Positions 38,145-47,526 of a stretch of DNA of 64,000 bases are shown here, piece after piece. Positions within the stretch are counted from its first letter, which is position 1. Each line of letters opens with the position of its first letter. The stretch is from an uncultured Rikenellaceae bacterium (GTDB taxonomy: Bacteria; Bacteroidota; Bacteroidia; Bacteroidales; Rikenellaceae): assembly GCA_910588925.1 (NCBI GenBank), contig CAJURV010000001.1, forward strand, positions 72,433 to 136,432, given 5' to 3'. Made by a program: the position numbers and the translations under genes. The notes below the pieces were generated by a model that did not search any database, was not told where the DNA came from, and was given only the letters and a program-made list of their open reading frames with translations.

Positions 38145-39143
38145 TCAAAGCATCACAGCCGTACCGCCCGCATGTTCTATCTCGGCAACCACCGGCTCAA
38201 TGAAACGGCGTGCGACAGTCTCGTCATCAGGATCGTCGCCCAGACAAACGGTACCGAAACCGGTATTGAGACAAAACTCCCTTACCATGGCACGCGTGAA
38301 ACGAACGCCCTCCGTAGAGTGCACCGGATGGCCGGTAAAACCCTCGAAAGCGGGATTTTCAGCTGTGGCTATGTCTATCACAGGCACTATCTTCATACCC
38401 AGATTATCGGCCGTATTCTTAATGTCACGCACCTGCGAATAGCTGTAGCAGTGTCCGGCAGGAGCCGCGGCATCGGGATTGACAAGGCTCATGGCCGAAC
38501 TGTTGATTTTCCACCCTTTGTCGTTCATGAATACCATATATACGGTGGTGACACCGGCAGCCGAAGCCTTGTGCAAACGGGCCTTTACCGTCTCGCAATC
38601 GACAGACTGCGACATGAGGTCCACCACGTCGGCCCTGTCGGCTGTGACCGGAGCCTTACTCGGAATCTCATCGGCTTTCACGAAGCGACGATTATTTTTG
38701 CGGGTCAACCGCTTGAAGAAACCCGTTTTATCGGTATAACCCGCTATAAGGGCGGTATACGCTTCGTTCATAGCGGCCGGAGAGGTGAAGTTAACCGTCA
38801 CCAGATTTTTCCCTACGCAGATGGAATAAGTGCCACCGCCCTTAACGCTGTCGACGGTAGAGGCAGTTATATTACGCGCGGCAGCGAAGTTGGAGAAACC
38901 GAACGCCGTAATACCTCTCATCTCCAGAAACAGTTGCAATTTTGCGGCGAAAGCCTGGGCTACGGCATCGTCCGGCGACACCACTATGCTGAAATCCTTT
39001 TCGAGACTGAACTCGGTAGTACCGGCGAACGGCATCTTGTCCCATATTCCCGAAATGGCGGCAAACGGCTCGCCCGCATATACATCGGCGGAAATAAGGA
39101 CAATAAGCGCCGCCGCAAAACGTTTAAACAAATTCATATACAT
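38145..39143 (-). CDS. Exported protein with GH20-like partial barrel
   Basis: A 332-residue protein with a signal peptide (cut after VYA near residue 23). Residues 40-120 resemble the small alpha/beta domain before the catalytic barrel of family-20 hexosaminidases. Residues about 165-260 recall the first barrel strands (DVVDLMSQSVDCETVKARLHKA, YSQVRDIKNTADNLGMKIVPVIDI). The sequence ends before the Asp-Glu catalytic pair of GH20 would occur, so activity is doubtful; this is a resemblance, not a firm family call. Forty-five bases precede the metzincin gene without a terminator, so it is probably the first gene of the luxS operon. ATG 39137 is an alternative start. Confidence 0.6.
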   Translation of the reverse strand: MYMNLFKRFAAALIVLISADVYAGEPFAAISGIWDKMPFAGTTEFSLEKDFSIVVSPDDAVAQAFAAKLQLFLEMRGITAFGFSNFAAARNITASTVDSVKGGGTYSICVGKNLVTVNFTSPAAMNEAYTALIAGYTDKTGFFKRLTRKNNRRFVKADEIPSKAPVTADRADVVDLMSQSVDCETVKARLHKASAAGVTTVYMVFMNDKGWKINSSAMSLVNPDAAAPAGHCYSYSQVRDIKNTADNLGMKIVPVIDIATAENPAFEGFTGHPVHSTEGVRFTRAMVREFCLNTGFGTVCLGDDPDDETVARRFIEPVVAEIEHAGGTAVML

Positions 39144-39270
39144 TTAATTTTGACAGAAACAAAAACAAACCGTCCCGATACGCTGCCGGACATGCCGGCC
39201 TAACGAAGTATTCGCAGACGGGAACCGCGCCGAACTCGCCACGGACCCCACGGGCCGATTCATACCAATG

Positions 39271-39278
39271 CAAAGATA
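39271..39278 (-). promoter_or_regulatory. Candidate -7 box for the luxS operon
   Basis: The minus strand reads TATCTTTG, an exact TAnnTTTG match, 128 bases before the first gene of the operon. No -33 box at ideal spacing is visible. Confidence 0.5.
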
Positions 39279-39355
39279 AGAATTTTTTACCTCGTTCCTT
39301 TTTAATTTCGCACAAAATTCGTTCCTTTGAACGATATTAGACAGTTTGCGGCAAG

Positions 39356-40072
39356 ATGAAAAACATAGTCATAATACCCACCTACAACGAGAAAGAGAAC
39401 ATAGAGGCCATAGTCGGGGCCGTGATGGCCTTGCCCTCGGGCTTCGATATACTGATAGTGGACGACGCATCTCCGGACGGCACTGCGGCAATAGTAAAGC
39501 GTATGCAGGAGAGCGAGAGCCGTCTTCACCTTATGGAACGTCCCGGAAAGGCAGGGCTCGGAACGGCATATATATGCGGATTCAAATGGGCCTTGGAGAG
39601 AGGCTACGACCGCATCTGTGAAATGGATGCCGATTTCTCGCACAACCCCGCCGACCTCGAACGCATGATAGAGATGGCAGACCGCGGCGCCGACGTGGTA
39701 GTAGGATCGCGGTACAAATGCGGTGTGAACGTGGTGAACTGGCCCATAGGACGTGTGATAATGTCGTATTACGCATCGCGTTACGTACGTATTGTCACAG
39801 GAATGCCTGTAAACGACGCCACCGCCGGATTCGTATGCTACAGCGCCGACGTATTGCGTGCTATCGACCTCGATGCCATAGGCATGAAGGGGTACGGTTT
39901 CCAGATAGAGATGAAATACACGGCATGGAAGCTCGGGTTCCGCATAGAGGAGCTATCGATAATATTCACCGACCGCACACGCGGAGAGTCCAAAATGAAC
40001 AGCGGGATATTCGGCGAAGCCTTTTGGGGCGTGCTCCGCTTACCGTTCAAAAAGATAAAAGGCAGACAATGA
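39356..40072 (+). CDS. Polyprenol-monophosphomannose-synthase-like glycosyltransferase (GT2)
   Basis: A 238-residue GT-A glycosyltransferase. It begins IVIIPTYNEKENIEAIV, has DILIVDDASPDGTAAIVK, the metal-binding Asp motif EMDADFSHNP (Asp91, Asp93) and DATAGFVCYSADVLRAID, all features of dolichol/polyprenol phosphate mannose synthases. These pass a sugar from a nucleotide to a polyprenyl phosphate in the membrane; the sugar is not certain here. The C-terminus lacks the extra membrane spans of longer homologues, so it is the short soluble form. It overlaps pyrC (ATGA), which indicates coupling. Confidence 0.9.
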   Translation: MKNIVIIPTYNEKENIEAIVGAVMALPSGFDILIVDDASPDGTAAIVKRMQESESRLHLMERPGKAGLGTAYICGFKWALERGYDRICEMDADFSHNPADLERMIEMADRGADVVVGSRYKCGVNVVNWPIGRVIMSYYASRYVRIVTGMPVNDATAGFVCYSADVLRAIDLDAIGMKGYGFQIEMKYTAWKLGFRIEELSIIFTDRTRGESKMNSGIFGEAFWGVLRLPFKKIKGRQ

Positions 40073-41412
40073 CAAAGATAGTTATAACCGGCGGCACCAT
40101 CGTCAACGAGGGTGTCGAGAAGCCGGGATATATAGTCGTATCCGACGACATAATAGAGAAGGTATCTTTCGGCGACTGTCCGCGCGAGGTGCTCGAAGGG
40201 GCGCAGCACATAGACGCCTCGGGGCTGTTGGTAATGCCCGGCGTAATAGACGATCAGGTACACTTCCGCGACCCTGGCCTCACCTACAAAGGAGACATGC
40301 ACAGCGAATCGCGTGCGGGAGTGGCCGGCGGTGTCACCTCGTTTATGGATATGCCCAACACGGTGCCACCCACGGTGACGCTCGAAGCCCTCGAAGACAA
40401 ATATCGCGACGCCGCCGGCAAGGCCATGTCCAACCACGCATTCTTCTTCGGAGCCACTGCCGACAACGTATCGCTCTTCGACAGGCTCGACCCTAAGCGC
40501 ATATGCGGGATAAAGCTATTCATGGGGTCGTCCACCGGCGGACTTCTCGTAGACGACAGCGCCGCACTCGACCGCATATTCTCCGCCGCACATCTGCCGC
40601 TGGCCGTACACTGCGAGGACGAAAGCCTGTTACGTGCAAACATGGCCGCGGCCAAAGCGAGATACGGCGATAACATCCCTACCGAGATGCACCCAGTAAT
40701 ACGCGACAGCGAGGTATGCTACCGCTCGTCGGCACGGGCCGTGGAGCTGGCACACAAGCACGGCACACGTCTTCACATACTGCACCTTAGCACCGAGCGC
40801 GAACTGTCGCTAATGGAGAGAGCGCCGCTCGAAGACAAGCAGGTGACAGGCGAGGTGTGCATGCACCACCTGTGGTTCACATCCGACGACTACCCCACCA
40901 AAGGCAACATGATAAAATGGAACCCGGCAGTAAAAGAGCTGCGCGACCGCGAGGTGCTGTTGCAGGGGTTATCCGACGGCCTCATAGACATAGCGGCCAC
41001 CGACCATGCGCCCCACACACTCGAAGAGAAAGAGCGGCCGTATATTAGCGCACCATCCGGAGGCCCCATGCTGCAACACTCGCTGGCGCTGATGCTGGAA
41101 ATAGCCTCAAGGCGCGGATTGGGCTATTCGTTCGCCGCCGACAAGATGGCACACAGGGTGGCACGGCTCTTCCGTATAGAACGACGCGGCTTTCTGCGGG
41201 AAGGGTATTACGCCGACATAGCGATAGTAGATCCCAAAGCCGACTGGACAGTCTCCCGCGAAAATACGCTGTACAAATGCGGGTGGTCGCCGCTGGAGGG
41301 GGTGAAATTATCGCACAAAGTGACGCACACTCTGGTAAACGGACACTTGGTATATGAAAGGGGCCGTTTCGACGAGGAGTACAGAGGCGTGCCGTTACGG
41401 TTCGACCGATAG
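40069..41412 (+). CDS. pyrC: Dihydroorotase
   Basis: Cyclises carbamoyl-aspartate to dihydroorotate in pyrimidine synthesis. The 447-residue amidohydrolase has GVIDDQVHFRDPGLTYKGD at 59-76, a DMPNT strand, HILHLST near 234, and ATDHAPHT near 307. In most class I enzymes the first metal motif is DxHxH; here the first His is Gln63 (DQVH), a feature I recall from other Bacteroidota dihydroorotases. The remaining ligands appear intact. Start ATG 40069 overlaps the glycosyltransferase stop by four bases; the frame is open farther upstream but is antisensible with that gene's frame. Confidence 0.93.
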   Translation: MTKIVITGGTIVNEGVEKPGYIVVSDDIIEKVSFGDCPREVLEGAQHIDASGLLVMPGVIDDQVHFRDPGLTYKGDMHSESRAGVAGGVTSFMDMPNTVPPTVTLEALEDKYRDAAGKAMSNHAFFFGATADNVSLFDRLDPKRICGIKLFMGSSTGGLLVDDSAALDRIFSAAHLPLAVHCEDESLLRANMAAAKARYGDNIPTEMHPVIRDSEVCYRSSARAVELAHKHGTRLHILHLSTERELSLMERAPLEDKQVTGEVCMHHLWFTSDDYPTKGNMIKWNPAVKELRDREVLLQGLSDGLIDIAATDHAPHTLEEKERPYISAPSGGPMLQHSLALMLEIASRRGLGYSFAADKMAHRVARLFRIERRGFLREGYYADIAIVDPKADWTVSRENTLYKCGWSPLEGVKLSHKVTHTLVNGHLVYERGRFDEEYRGVPLRFDR

Positions 41413-41623
41413 CACGCTTTTACGGCATGCTTCACCTTAACCGATCAACCTAAGCCGGATGAAGATAAGCGAGATAATATCGGATTTTCATAATTTTTGC
41501 CTTTTCGTCCGGCGGGCTGTAGTGCGTGCATGAAGCCGCCTACATACCCATACTAAACCATACGTCGCAACGATCTATTACCGAATTAACGTCAATCAGG
41601 ATTAAAAAAGAGAACATCATCAC

Positions 41624-42970
41624 ATGATAACACCATCCACATTACGCCCCGTAACTGACAAAGCGCTAAAATTCTATATCGAGACATACGGATGCCAGAT
41701 GAACTTCGGCGACACGGAGATAGTGGTGTCGATAATGCGCGACAACGGATACATATATGTAGAGAAGATGGAAGAGGCCGACATAGTGCTCGTCAACACC
41801 TGCTCCATACGCGACAACGCCGAACAACGCGTGTGGGGGCGCCTCTCGGAGTTCGCAGCACTGAAGAGACGTAGGCCGGCGCTCATAGTAGGCGTCATAG
41901 GCTGCATGGCGGAACGTCTGAAAGAGCGTCTCGTAGAGGCCGACAAAGGGGTGGACATAGTGGCCGGACCGGACTCATACCGCTCGTTGCCGTCACTCAT
42001 GGAGGAGGTAAAAAGCGGAGGCAAAGGCATAAACGTGCTACTGTCGCGCGAAGAGACATACGCCGACATATCTCCGGTAAGGCTCGACCGTAACGGAGTC
42101 AGCGCTTTCGTCTCCATCATGCGCGGATGCAACAACATGTGCTCCTATTGCGTGGTGCCCTACACCCGCGGAGGCGAACGAAGCCGCGACAGCGACACCA
42201 TACTGGCCGAAGTGCGCGACCTCTTCGACCGTGGTTACCGCGAAGTGACGCTCTTGGGGCAGAACGTCAACTCATACCGCTACGGCGACACTACTTTCGC
42301 CGACCTCATGCGCATGACCGCCGAGGTATCGCCACTGCTAAGGGTACGTTTCGCCACATCGCACCCCAAAGACCTGAGCGACGAGCTGTTGAAGGTCATG
42401 GCTGCCCACCCCAATATATGCCGCTCCATACACCTGCCGGCACAATCCGGCTCCGACACCATGCTCGAGCGCATGAACCGCAAATATACCCGCGGATGGT
42501 ACCTCGAACGAATAGATGCCATACGCCGCCACATGCCCGACTGCGCCATCACCACCGACATAATAGCCGGATTCTGCGGCGAGACCCAAGAGGAACACGA
42601 AGCGACACTTTCGTTAATGCGCCAGGTGGGATATCAGTTCGCCTACATGTTCAAATACTCCGAACGCGAGGGTACCAAGGCATCACGCCACATGAAAGAC
42701 GACATCGACGACGAGACCAAAACCCGACGCCTCACCGAGATCATAAACCTGCAAAACGATCTGTCGCTCGAAAGCAACCGACAAGACATAGGCAAAACAT
42801 TCGAAGTGCTCGTAGAGGGACCCTCCAAACGTAACCCCGACGAACTGGTCGGACGCACCTCTCAGAACAAAGTGTGCGTATTCGCCGATACAGTACACCG
42901 CCCCGGCGACTATGTCACCGTACAGGTAGACGACTGCACGTCGGCAACGTTGTTATGCCACAGGGTGTAA
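41624..42970 (+). CDS. miaB: tRNA-2-methylthio-N6-dimethylallyladenosine synthase MiaB
   Basis: Radical SAM enzyme that adds a methylthio group to i6A37 of tRNA. The 448-residue protein has the UPF0004 domain with auxiliary-cluster cysteines Cys24 (TYGCQMN), Cys60 (VNTCSIRD) and Cys94 (IGCMAE), the radical SAM cluster Cys169, Cys173 and Cys176 (GCNNMCSYC), and a C-terminal TRAM domain (GKTFEVLVEGPSKRN onward). The SIRDNAEQ sequence and length separate it from RimO and MtaB. It is followed convergently by the DUF4143 ATPase gene with only 13 bases between. Confidence 0.95.
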   Translation: MITPSTLRPVTDKALKFYIETYGCQMNFGDTEIVVSIMRDNGYIYVEKMEEADIVLVNTCSIRDNAEQRVWGRLSEFAALKRRRPALIVGVIGCMAERLKERLVEADKGVDIVAGPDSYRSLPSLMEEVKSGGKGINVLLSREETYADISPVRLDRNGVSAFVSIMRGCNNMCSYCVVPYTRGGERSRDSDTILAEVRDLFDRGYREVTLLGQNVNSYRYGDTTFADLMRMTAEVSPLLRVRFATSHPKDLSDELLKVMAAHPNICRSIHLPAQSGSDTMLERMNRKYTRGWYLERIDAIRRHMPDCAITTDIIAGFCGETQEEHEATLSLMRQVGYQFAYMFKYSEREGTKASRHMKDDIDDETKTRRLTEIINLQNDLSLESNRQDIGKTFEVLVEGPSKRNPDELVGRTSQNKVCVFADTVHRPGDYVTVQVDDCTSATLLCHRV

Positions 42971-42983
42971 ATACCCGCGTCGT

Positions 42984-44168
42984 TTAAAACAACTTACTTA
43001 TATCCATAGTAAGAAATTCTTCGGCATTTATACCGCCATCGCCTACGATAAATGAGGATTGGGGATTGAACAGTTGTCTGAAACGCTCCAGACCGTCCGT
43101 CCTCTTCTCCGCATTGCTTTTAACCTCTATCGCAACCGAGGAGCCTCTTTTTCGCAATACGAAATCGACCTCGTAATTGCGTTCTCGCCAATAGAACACC
43201 TCGAAACGGTGAACAAAGGCCTGACTCACTATATAGGCCCCTATCCCCGATTCGAAGATATGTCCCCACACCTTACGATCGAGAATGGAGTTTTCAAAGG
43301 TCGAGGTATTGTAAACGGTCTTCAAAGCGTTGTTGTAAACCTGAAACTTGGGTACACTGGCCTTTCGCCTGACCATATCAATGCCGAATTTCTGAATACC
43401 GCAGAGCAATCCGCTCTCGTCCAACAAATTGATATAACCTGCCAATGTAGAAGTATTACCCGCATCCTGAAGCGCTCCCAACATCTTAGTCAAAGAGAGC
43501 AACTCTCCGGAATAGGCGGCCCCTAGCTCGAACGCCTGACGAAGAAGAGCCGGCTTCCCGATAGGGGTGTCCATAAGAATATCCTTATTGATGGTGGCGT
43601 CTATAATGGACGATTGGATATATTGCTGAAAACGGTCGTCATCGCCTATCAATGATGCCGCACCGGGATAACCTCCATAGAATATATATCGGTCGAGCGA
43701 AAAACCGAAACACTCCTTCATCTCGGAATAGCTCCAGTGTCCCATACGAATCTCCTCGAACCGCCCAGCCAACGACTCGGACAGCCCCCTCTCCAACAAT
43801 ACACGACTGCTGCCGAGAATCAGCACCTTTATATTACGGTCGTAAAACGTATCGTTATCCCACTCCTTTTTAACAGCTTCACTCCAGTTGGCTATCTTCT
43901 GTATCTCATCAATAACAAGCACAATACTCTCATACCCTTTGCTCTCTTTAAGACTGCGAACTGCCGCCCAACAGTCGGTGATCCAAGCACTGTTAGTGGC
44001 GGGTACATTGTCGGCGGAAAATAGCATATAAGGGATAGTCAGATCGTTCAGCACCTGTTTGACTACCGTAGATTTACCTATCTGACGAGCCCCCATAACA
44101 ACCTGCACGAACCGTCGAGGCTCTTCAAGTCTTTTTTTAATTATATGGTATTCAACTCTTTTATACAT
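42984..44168 (-). CDS. AAA+ ATPase with DUF4143 domain
   Basis: A 394-residue protein of the archaeal-type ATPase/DUF4143 group. Walker A GARQIGKST lies at 26-34, Walker B VLVIDEIQ at 83-90, and a sensor-like LILGSSR near 123. The C-terminal half (about 190-390) is DUF4143 and carries a PD-(D/E)XK-nuclease-like strand pattern EVDFVLRKRGSSVAIEVKS near 337-356. Such genes are common in Bacteroidota, vary between strains, and have no settled function. A GTG at 44174 is the longer alternative; I chose ATG 44168. Lower GC than its neighbours hints at acquisition. Confidence 0.88.
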   Translation of the reverse strand: MYKRVEYHIIKKRLEEPRRFVQVVMGARQIGKSTVVKQVLNDLTIPYMLFSADNVPATNSAWITDCWAAVRSLKESKGYESIVLVIDEIQKIANWSEAVKKEWDNDTFYDRNIKVLILGSSRVLLERGLSESLAGRFEEIRMGHWSYSEMKECFGFSLDRYIFYGGYPGAASLIGDDDRFQQYIQSSIIDATINKDILMDTPIGKPALLRQAFELGAAYSGELLSLTKMLGALQDAGNTSTLAGYINLLDESGLLCGIQKFGIDMVRRKASVPKFQVYNNALKTVYNTSTFENSILDRKVWGHIFESGIGAYIVSQAFVHRFEVFYWRERNYEVDFVLRKRGSSVAIEVKSNAEKRTDGLERFRQLFNPQSSFIVGDGGINAEEFLTMDISKLF

Positions 44169-44230
44169 ACCCACACATTTTACGCAATAGTTCTCGTATT
44201 CTTACGCAATACAATTATAATAATAAATAT

Positions 44231-44270
44231 ACAAAAAGCAAACCGCCGCGATAAAAAATATCGCGGCGGT
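44231..44270 (-). terminator. Rho-independent terminator of the HU gene
   Basis: Perfect 12-bp stem (44242-44253 with 44259-44270), five-base loop, minus-strand tail TTGCTTTTTGT. It begins 31 bases after the HU stop. Confidence 0.9.
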
Positions 44271-44300
44271 CAAACTTAGCAGTTCTAATTAAGGTTTTAT

Positions 44301-44573
44301 TTACTTAACGAGCTCGCTGAGTTCTGAACCGGGTTTGAATTTGGCAACGGTCTTAGCGGGAATTTTGATAGCCGCTTTGGTACGGGGGTTGCGACCGGTG
44401 CGAGCGGGTTTCTTAACTACGCTGAAAGTACCGAAACCTACCAATGTGATTTTGTCGCCTTTCTTAAGGGTTTCACCAGTCACGGCGATAAACGCGTCAA
44501 GCGCTTTCTTAGCATCCGTTTTAGAGATCTTTGCCTCAGTAGCGATTGCGCTGATGAGTTCAGATTTGTTCAT
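44301..44573 (-). CDS. HU family DNA-binding protein
   Basis: Small nucleoid protein that binds and bends DNA as a dimer. The 90-residue sequence is a standard HU: MNKSELISAIATEA at the start, VGFGTFSVVKKPARTGRNP (the DNA-binding arm signature) at about 45-63, then KIPAKTVAKFKPGSELSELVK at the end, with the proline at the arm tip replaced within IKIPAKT as usual. Strong promoter and terminator flank a single-gene unit. Confidence 0.97.
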   Translation of the reverse strand: MNKSELISAIATEAKISKTDAKKALDAFIAVTGETLKKGDKITLVGFGTFSVVKKPARTGRNPRTKAAIKIPAKTVAKFKPGSELSELVK

Positions 44574-44772
44574 GGTTTTTGATATTTAAGTTAACTAAAA
44601 GTTTTATATTACTTATTGAATCTTCATTTTCATGGACGTTTGCGATTTACCGCAATCGTAGTAATATACATCGTTAAAAACGTCCGTTATATTTGTCTTC
44701 CGAAGAACTTGGTTCCACAAAAATACGGCGAAACGGCCCTCAGCGCTCAGATTAAAATCTTATCTTATTGTG

Positions 44773-44802
44773 CAAATATATTCATTTTTTTATTTGCAAC
44801 AA
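44773..44802 (-). promoter_or_regulatory. Promoter of the HU gene
   Basis: On the minus strand TTG (44802-44800), 19 bp, TATATTTG (44780-44773). Full -33/-7 promoter, with a leader of about 200 bases before the ATG, unusually long for such a small gene. Confidence 0.65.
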
Positions 44803-45277
44803 TATTTTGACAATTATTTTTTTTAAATCGAAATCACCTTAAACCGTTGAATGATAATTTATAACATGGTTCCGACAAAGAACAGCACCTCGCGCATAAC
44901 AGATAGCAACACACATATACATACGTATATTACTAACAAACAGACAATTACCCTGTGACGAAAATTTCAATCAGATAAAATCTACCGGATATACAGCCGC
45001 ATGAACGAATAGAACAAGAGAGTTTCCGACTCACTATACGAGGGAATCTCTTCCGACATCAGCTTGAGATACAGACCTAAATGCCATACTACGTCAGACT
45101 GTATGCCGACAAAAACTCGAGCCCGAATATATACCGAACGTTTCGCCAACTACGAATCGGAACGCCAAAGAGCCTCACCGAAAAAAGAACCATTCCTCGC
45201 GACACACCTTTTCATAAGGAATCATGTTCAACGCCCTAGCTCCGCTCGGGCCGTACCCATCGAAAGCGGAACAGCAC

Positions 45278-45324
45278 CAAAAAACCTCGGGCTCCGCAGT
45301 AAACACTACTACGAAGCCCGAGGT
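45278..45324 (-). terminator. Terminator of the S46 peptidase gene
   Basis: 10-bp stem (45284-45293 with 45315-45324), 21-base loop, minus-strand T run from A45279-45284. It lies 21 bases past the stop. Confidence 0.75.
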
Positions 45325-45345
45325 CTATAATATAATAAACGGAGA

Positions 45346-47490
45346 CTATTTAACTATGTCCAACTCGTCGATGATACGGGTACAACCCGCATATTTATCT
45401 ATAACGAAAAGTACATAACGCACATCCACAGAGATGCAACGCTGCAGTTCGGGTTCAAAAGCGATATTGCCGCTCATAGCCTCCCAGTTGCCGTCGAAAG
45501 CCAGACCAACCAACTCTCCTTTGCCGTTGATAACGGGACTCCCCGAGTTACCGCCGGTTATGTCGTTGTTAGAGATGAAGCCGACATAGAGCGTGCCGTC
45601 CTCGCCGTAACGACCGTAATCCGCCGTCTTGTATAGCTCTTTGAGCTTTTCGGGAACGGTAAACTCATAGGCATTGTTGGGGTCCTCTTTCTCCATTATA
45701 CCCTTAATGGTGGTGCGGAAGTCGTAGTTAACGGCATCGGCAGCCTTGTAAGGGAGCACATTGCCGTAGGTCATACGGATGGTGAAGTTAGCGTCAGGAT
45801 AATATACCTTATCGGGATTCTGTTCCATAAGGCCGCGTATGAAAAGACGATGCCCCGTTTTGTAGTCGGCGCCCATAGACCTGTCTGCCGACACCTTGCG
45901 CATAGCTTCGAGCAACGACTCGGCAGCTATGTAACCGTAATCGTTTTCAAGGGTTTCAGCATCCGGATTATCGAGGAAGCTCATCAACTTCTCCTCCGAA
46001 GAGAATATGGAATTTTCATAGAGATAATCCAAAGCGGCATCGAGATCGCCATTCGCCTCGGTATCTATCAGCGAAAGGGCCGAGGGCCAGTCGGCCTTGT
46101 CGACATCGGCCATATAAAGCTCTATCATAGCCTTAGCGACCTTCTTGTCGGTAGGCATGTTTATGTCCTTATACAACTTGGGGACCAACGTCTTGAAAGA
46201 CGCTATTATAGCCTCCGTATCTTCGCCTTTGGCGAGTTTATCGGCCAAATCGTAACCGGCCATGCGATAGGCCATATTGATAAGCTCTATGTTATAAAGC
46301 GTCTCCGAGAGATACATGCCTTTAGCTTCGGCATCAAGAGTGCGCGCTACGCTACGTTCTATCGCGGGAAGCGCATCGCCGTAGAGGGCCTCGCGGGCGG
46401 GATCGGCCGCGATCCATTCGCTAAAACTCTTCTCTATGGCCTTTTTGGAACCTTTGACATCGAGACGGCGCAAACCGCGGCTTTCGCCTATGGCGTTCTT
46501 CCAGTAGTTAGACGACCCAGCGTATTTGGATGCGTACTGTATCTTGACTTTGGGATCGGCCATCATGTCCGCCTTAAGCACATCCTGACGTACACCGCGG
46601 CACTTGATACGTATGGGGTTGGTAACCTCCAACTTCTTATCTATCTCGTAAGAGGTCATATAGCGTTGCGTGGTACCGGGGAAACCCATTATCATCACAT
46701 AGTCGCCCTCTTTGACACCGCCTATAGATACGGGAAGCCATTTGGCCGGCTTGTAGGGAACGTTGTCGGGAGAGTATGCCGCAGGGTTGTTGTCCTTGTC
46801 GGCATATATGCGGAATATGGAGAAGTCGCCGGTATGACGGGGCCACATCCAGTTATCGGTATCGCCGCCGAATTTACCTATCGACGAGGGGGGCGCACCT
46901 ACCATGCGTATATCGGTGAACACCTGCTTTACAAACAGGATATACTGATTGCCGCCCAACATCTCCTGCACCTGAGCCGTCTCGAATGCTCCGAGCTTGA
47001 GTTTGGAGGTGATCTTGTCGATGTTCTTCTTTATCGTCTCCGCACGCTTTTCCGCGCTCATGCCGTCGTTGACCTTGGCGAGCACACGATCGGTCACATC
47101 CTCTATATGGCGTATGAACGTGACCTGAAGCCCCGGGGTAGGAAGCTCCTCAGCGAACGATGCGGCCCAGAAACCGTCTTTGAGATAGTCGTGCTCTACG
47201 GTGCTGTGCTGCTGTATGGCGCCGTAACCGCAATGGTGATTGGTGAATACCAGCCCCTGATCGGATACCACTTCTCCGGTGCAACCGCCGCCGAATATGA
47301 CGATGGCGTCTTTAAGCGAGCTGCCGTTGGCACTGTAGATATCTTCGGCCTCCAGCTTCAACCCTTTGGCTTTCATGTCGGCGATATTGAGCTTCTGAAT
47401 ATAGGGCAGAAGCCACATGCCCTCATCGGCAAGAGCGGTAGACACCCATGCGAAAGAGAGCAACAATGCCGCGAATAGTCGTTTTTTCAT
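45346..47490 (-). CDS. S46 family dipeptidyl-peptidase (DPP7/DPP11 type)
   Basis: Periplasmic serine exopeptidase that removes N-terminal dipeptides, a key step for peptide-using Bacteroidota. The 714-residue protein has a signal peptide (cut after ALA near residue 21), the catalytic His86 in TNHHCGYGAIQQHS, a mid-domain, and the catalytic Ser649 in GGNSGSPVINGKG followed by LVGLAFDGNWEAMSGNI. These fit DPP7 His89 and Ser648. Specificity (hydrophobic DPP7 or acidic DPP11) depends on a residue near 673 that I cannot assign safely. It lies 36 bases behind aminopeptidase P and is probably co-transcribed with it. Confidence 0.94.
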   Translation of the reverse strand: MKKRLFAALLLSFAWVSTALADEGMWLLPYIQKLNIADMKAKGLKLEAEDIYSANGSSLKDAIVIFGGGCTGEVVSDQGLVFTNHHCGYGAIQQHSTVEHDYLKDGFWAASFAEELPTPGLQVTFIRHIEDVTDRVLAKVNDGMSAEKRAETIKKNIDKITSKLKLGAFETAQVQEMLGGNQYILFVKQVFTDIRMVGAPPSSIGKFGGDTDNWMWPRHTGDFSIFRIYADKDNNPAAYSPDNVPYKPAKWLPVSIGGVKEGDYVMIMGFPGTTQRYMTSYEIDKKLEVTNPIRIKCRGVRQDVLKADMMADPKVKIQYASKYAGSSNYWKNAIGESRGLRRLDVKGSKKAIEKSFSEWIAADPAREALYGDALPAIERSVARTLDAEAKGMYLSETLYNIELINMAYRMAGYDLADKLAKGEDTEAIIASFKTLVPKLYKDINMPTDKKVAKAMIELYMADVDKADWPSALSLIDTEANGDLDAALDYLYENSIFSSEEKLMSFLDNPDAETLENDYGYIAAESLLEAMRKVSADRSMGADYKTGHRLFIRGLMEQNPDKVYYPDANFTIRMTYGNVLPYKAADAVNYDFRTTIKGIMEKEDPNNAYEFTVPEKLKELYKTADYGRYGEDGTLYVGFISNNDITGGNSGSPVINGKGELVGLAFDGNWEAMSGNIAFEPELQRCISVDVRYVLFVIDKYAGCTRIIDELDIVK

Positions 47491-47526
47491 GTTTTATGTT
47501 TTAAGGTTTTTGTTGTTTGCAGGCGT

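Larger units (their letters stand above)
44574..45345. other. Long non-coding region upstream of the HU gene
   Basis: About 770 bases between the HU start and the S46 peptidase stop. The first 230 bases hold the HU promoter. The stretch 44830-45275 shows nothing I can support: short frames (45064-45330 plus; a 34-codon minus frame near 45100-45200) have no known resemblance. The right end is the S46 terminator. Confidence 0.55.

Noticed and set aside
45064-45330. 88-codon plus-strand frame
   Set aside because: No resemblance, basic/arginine-rich composition typical of chance frames, and it runs through the S46 terminator.
45850-47478. Long plus-strand frame of about 540 codons
   Set aside because: Antisense to the S46 peptidase gene, whose catalytic motifs are clear; the plus frame shows no domain.
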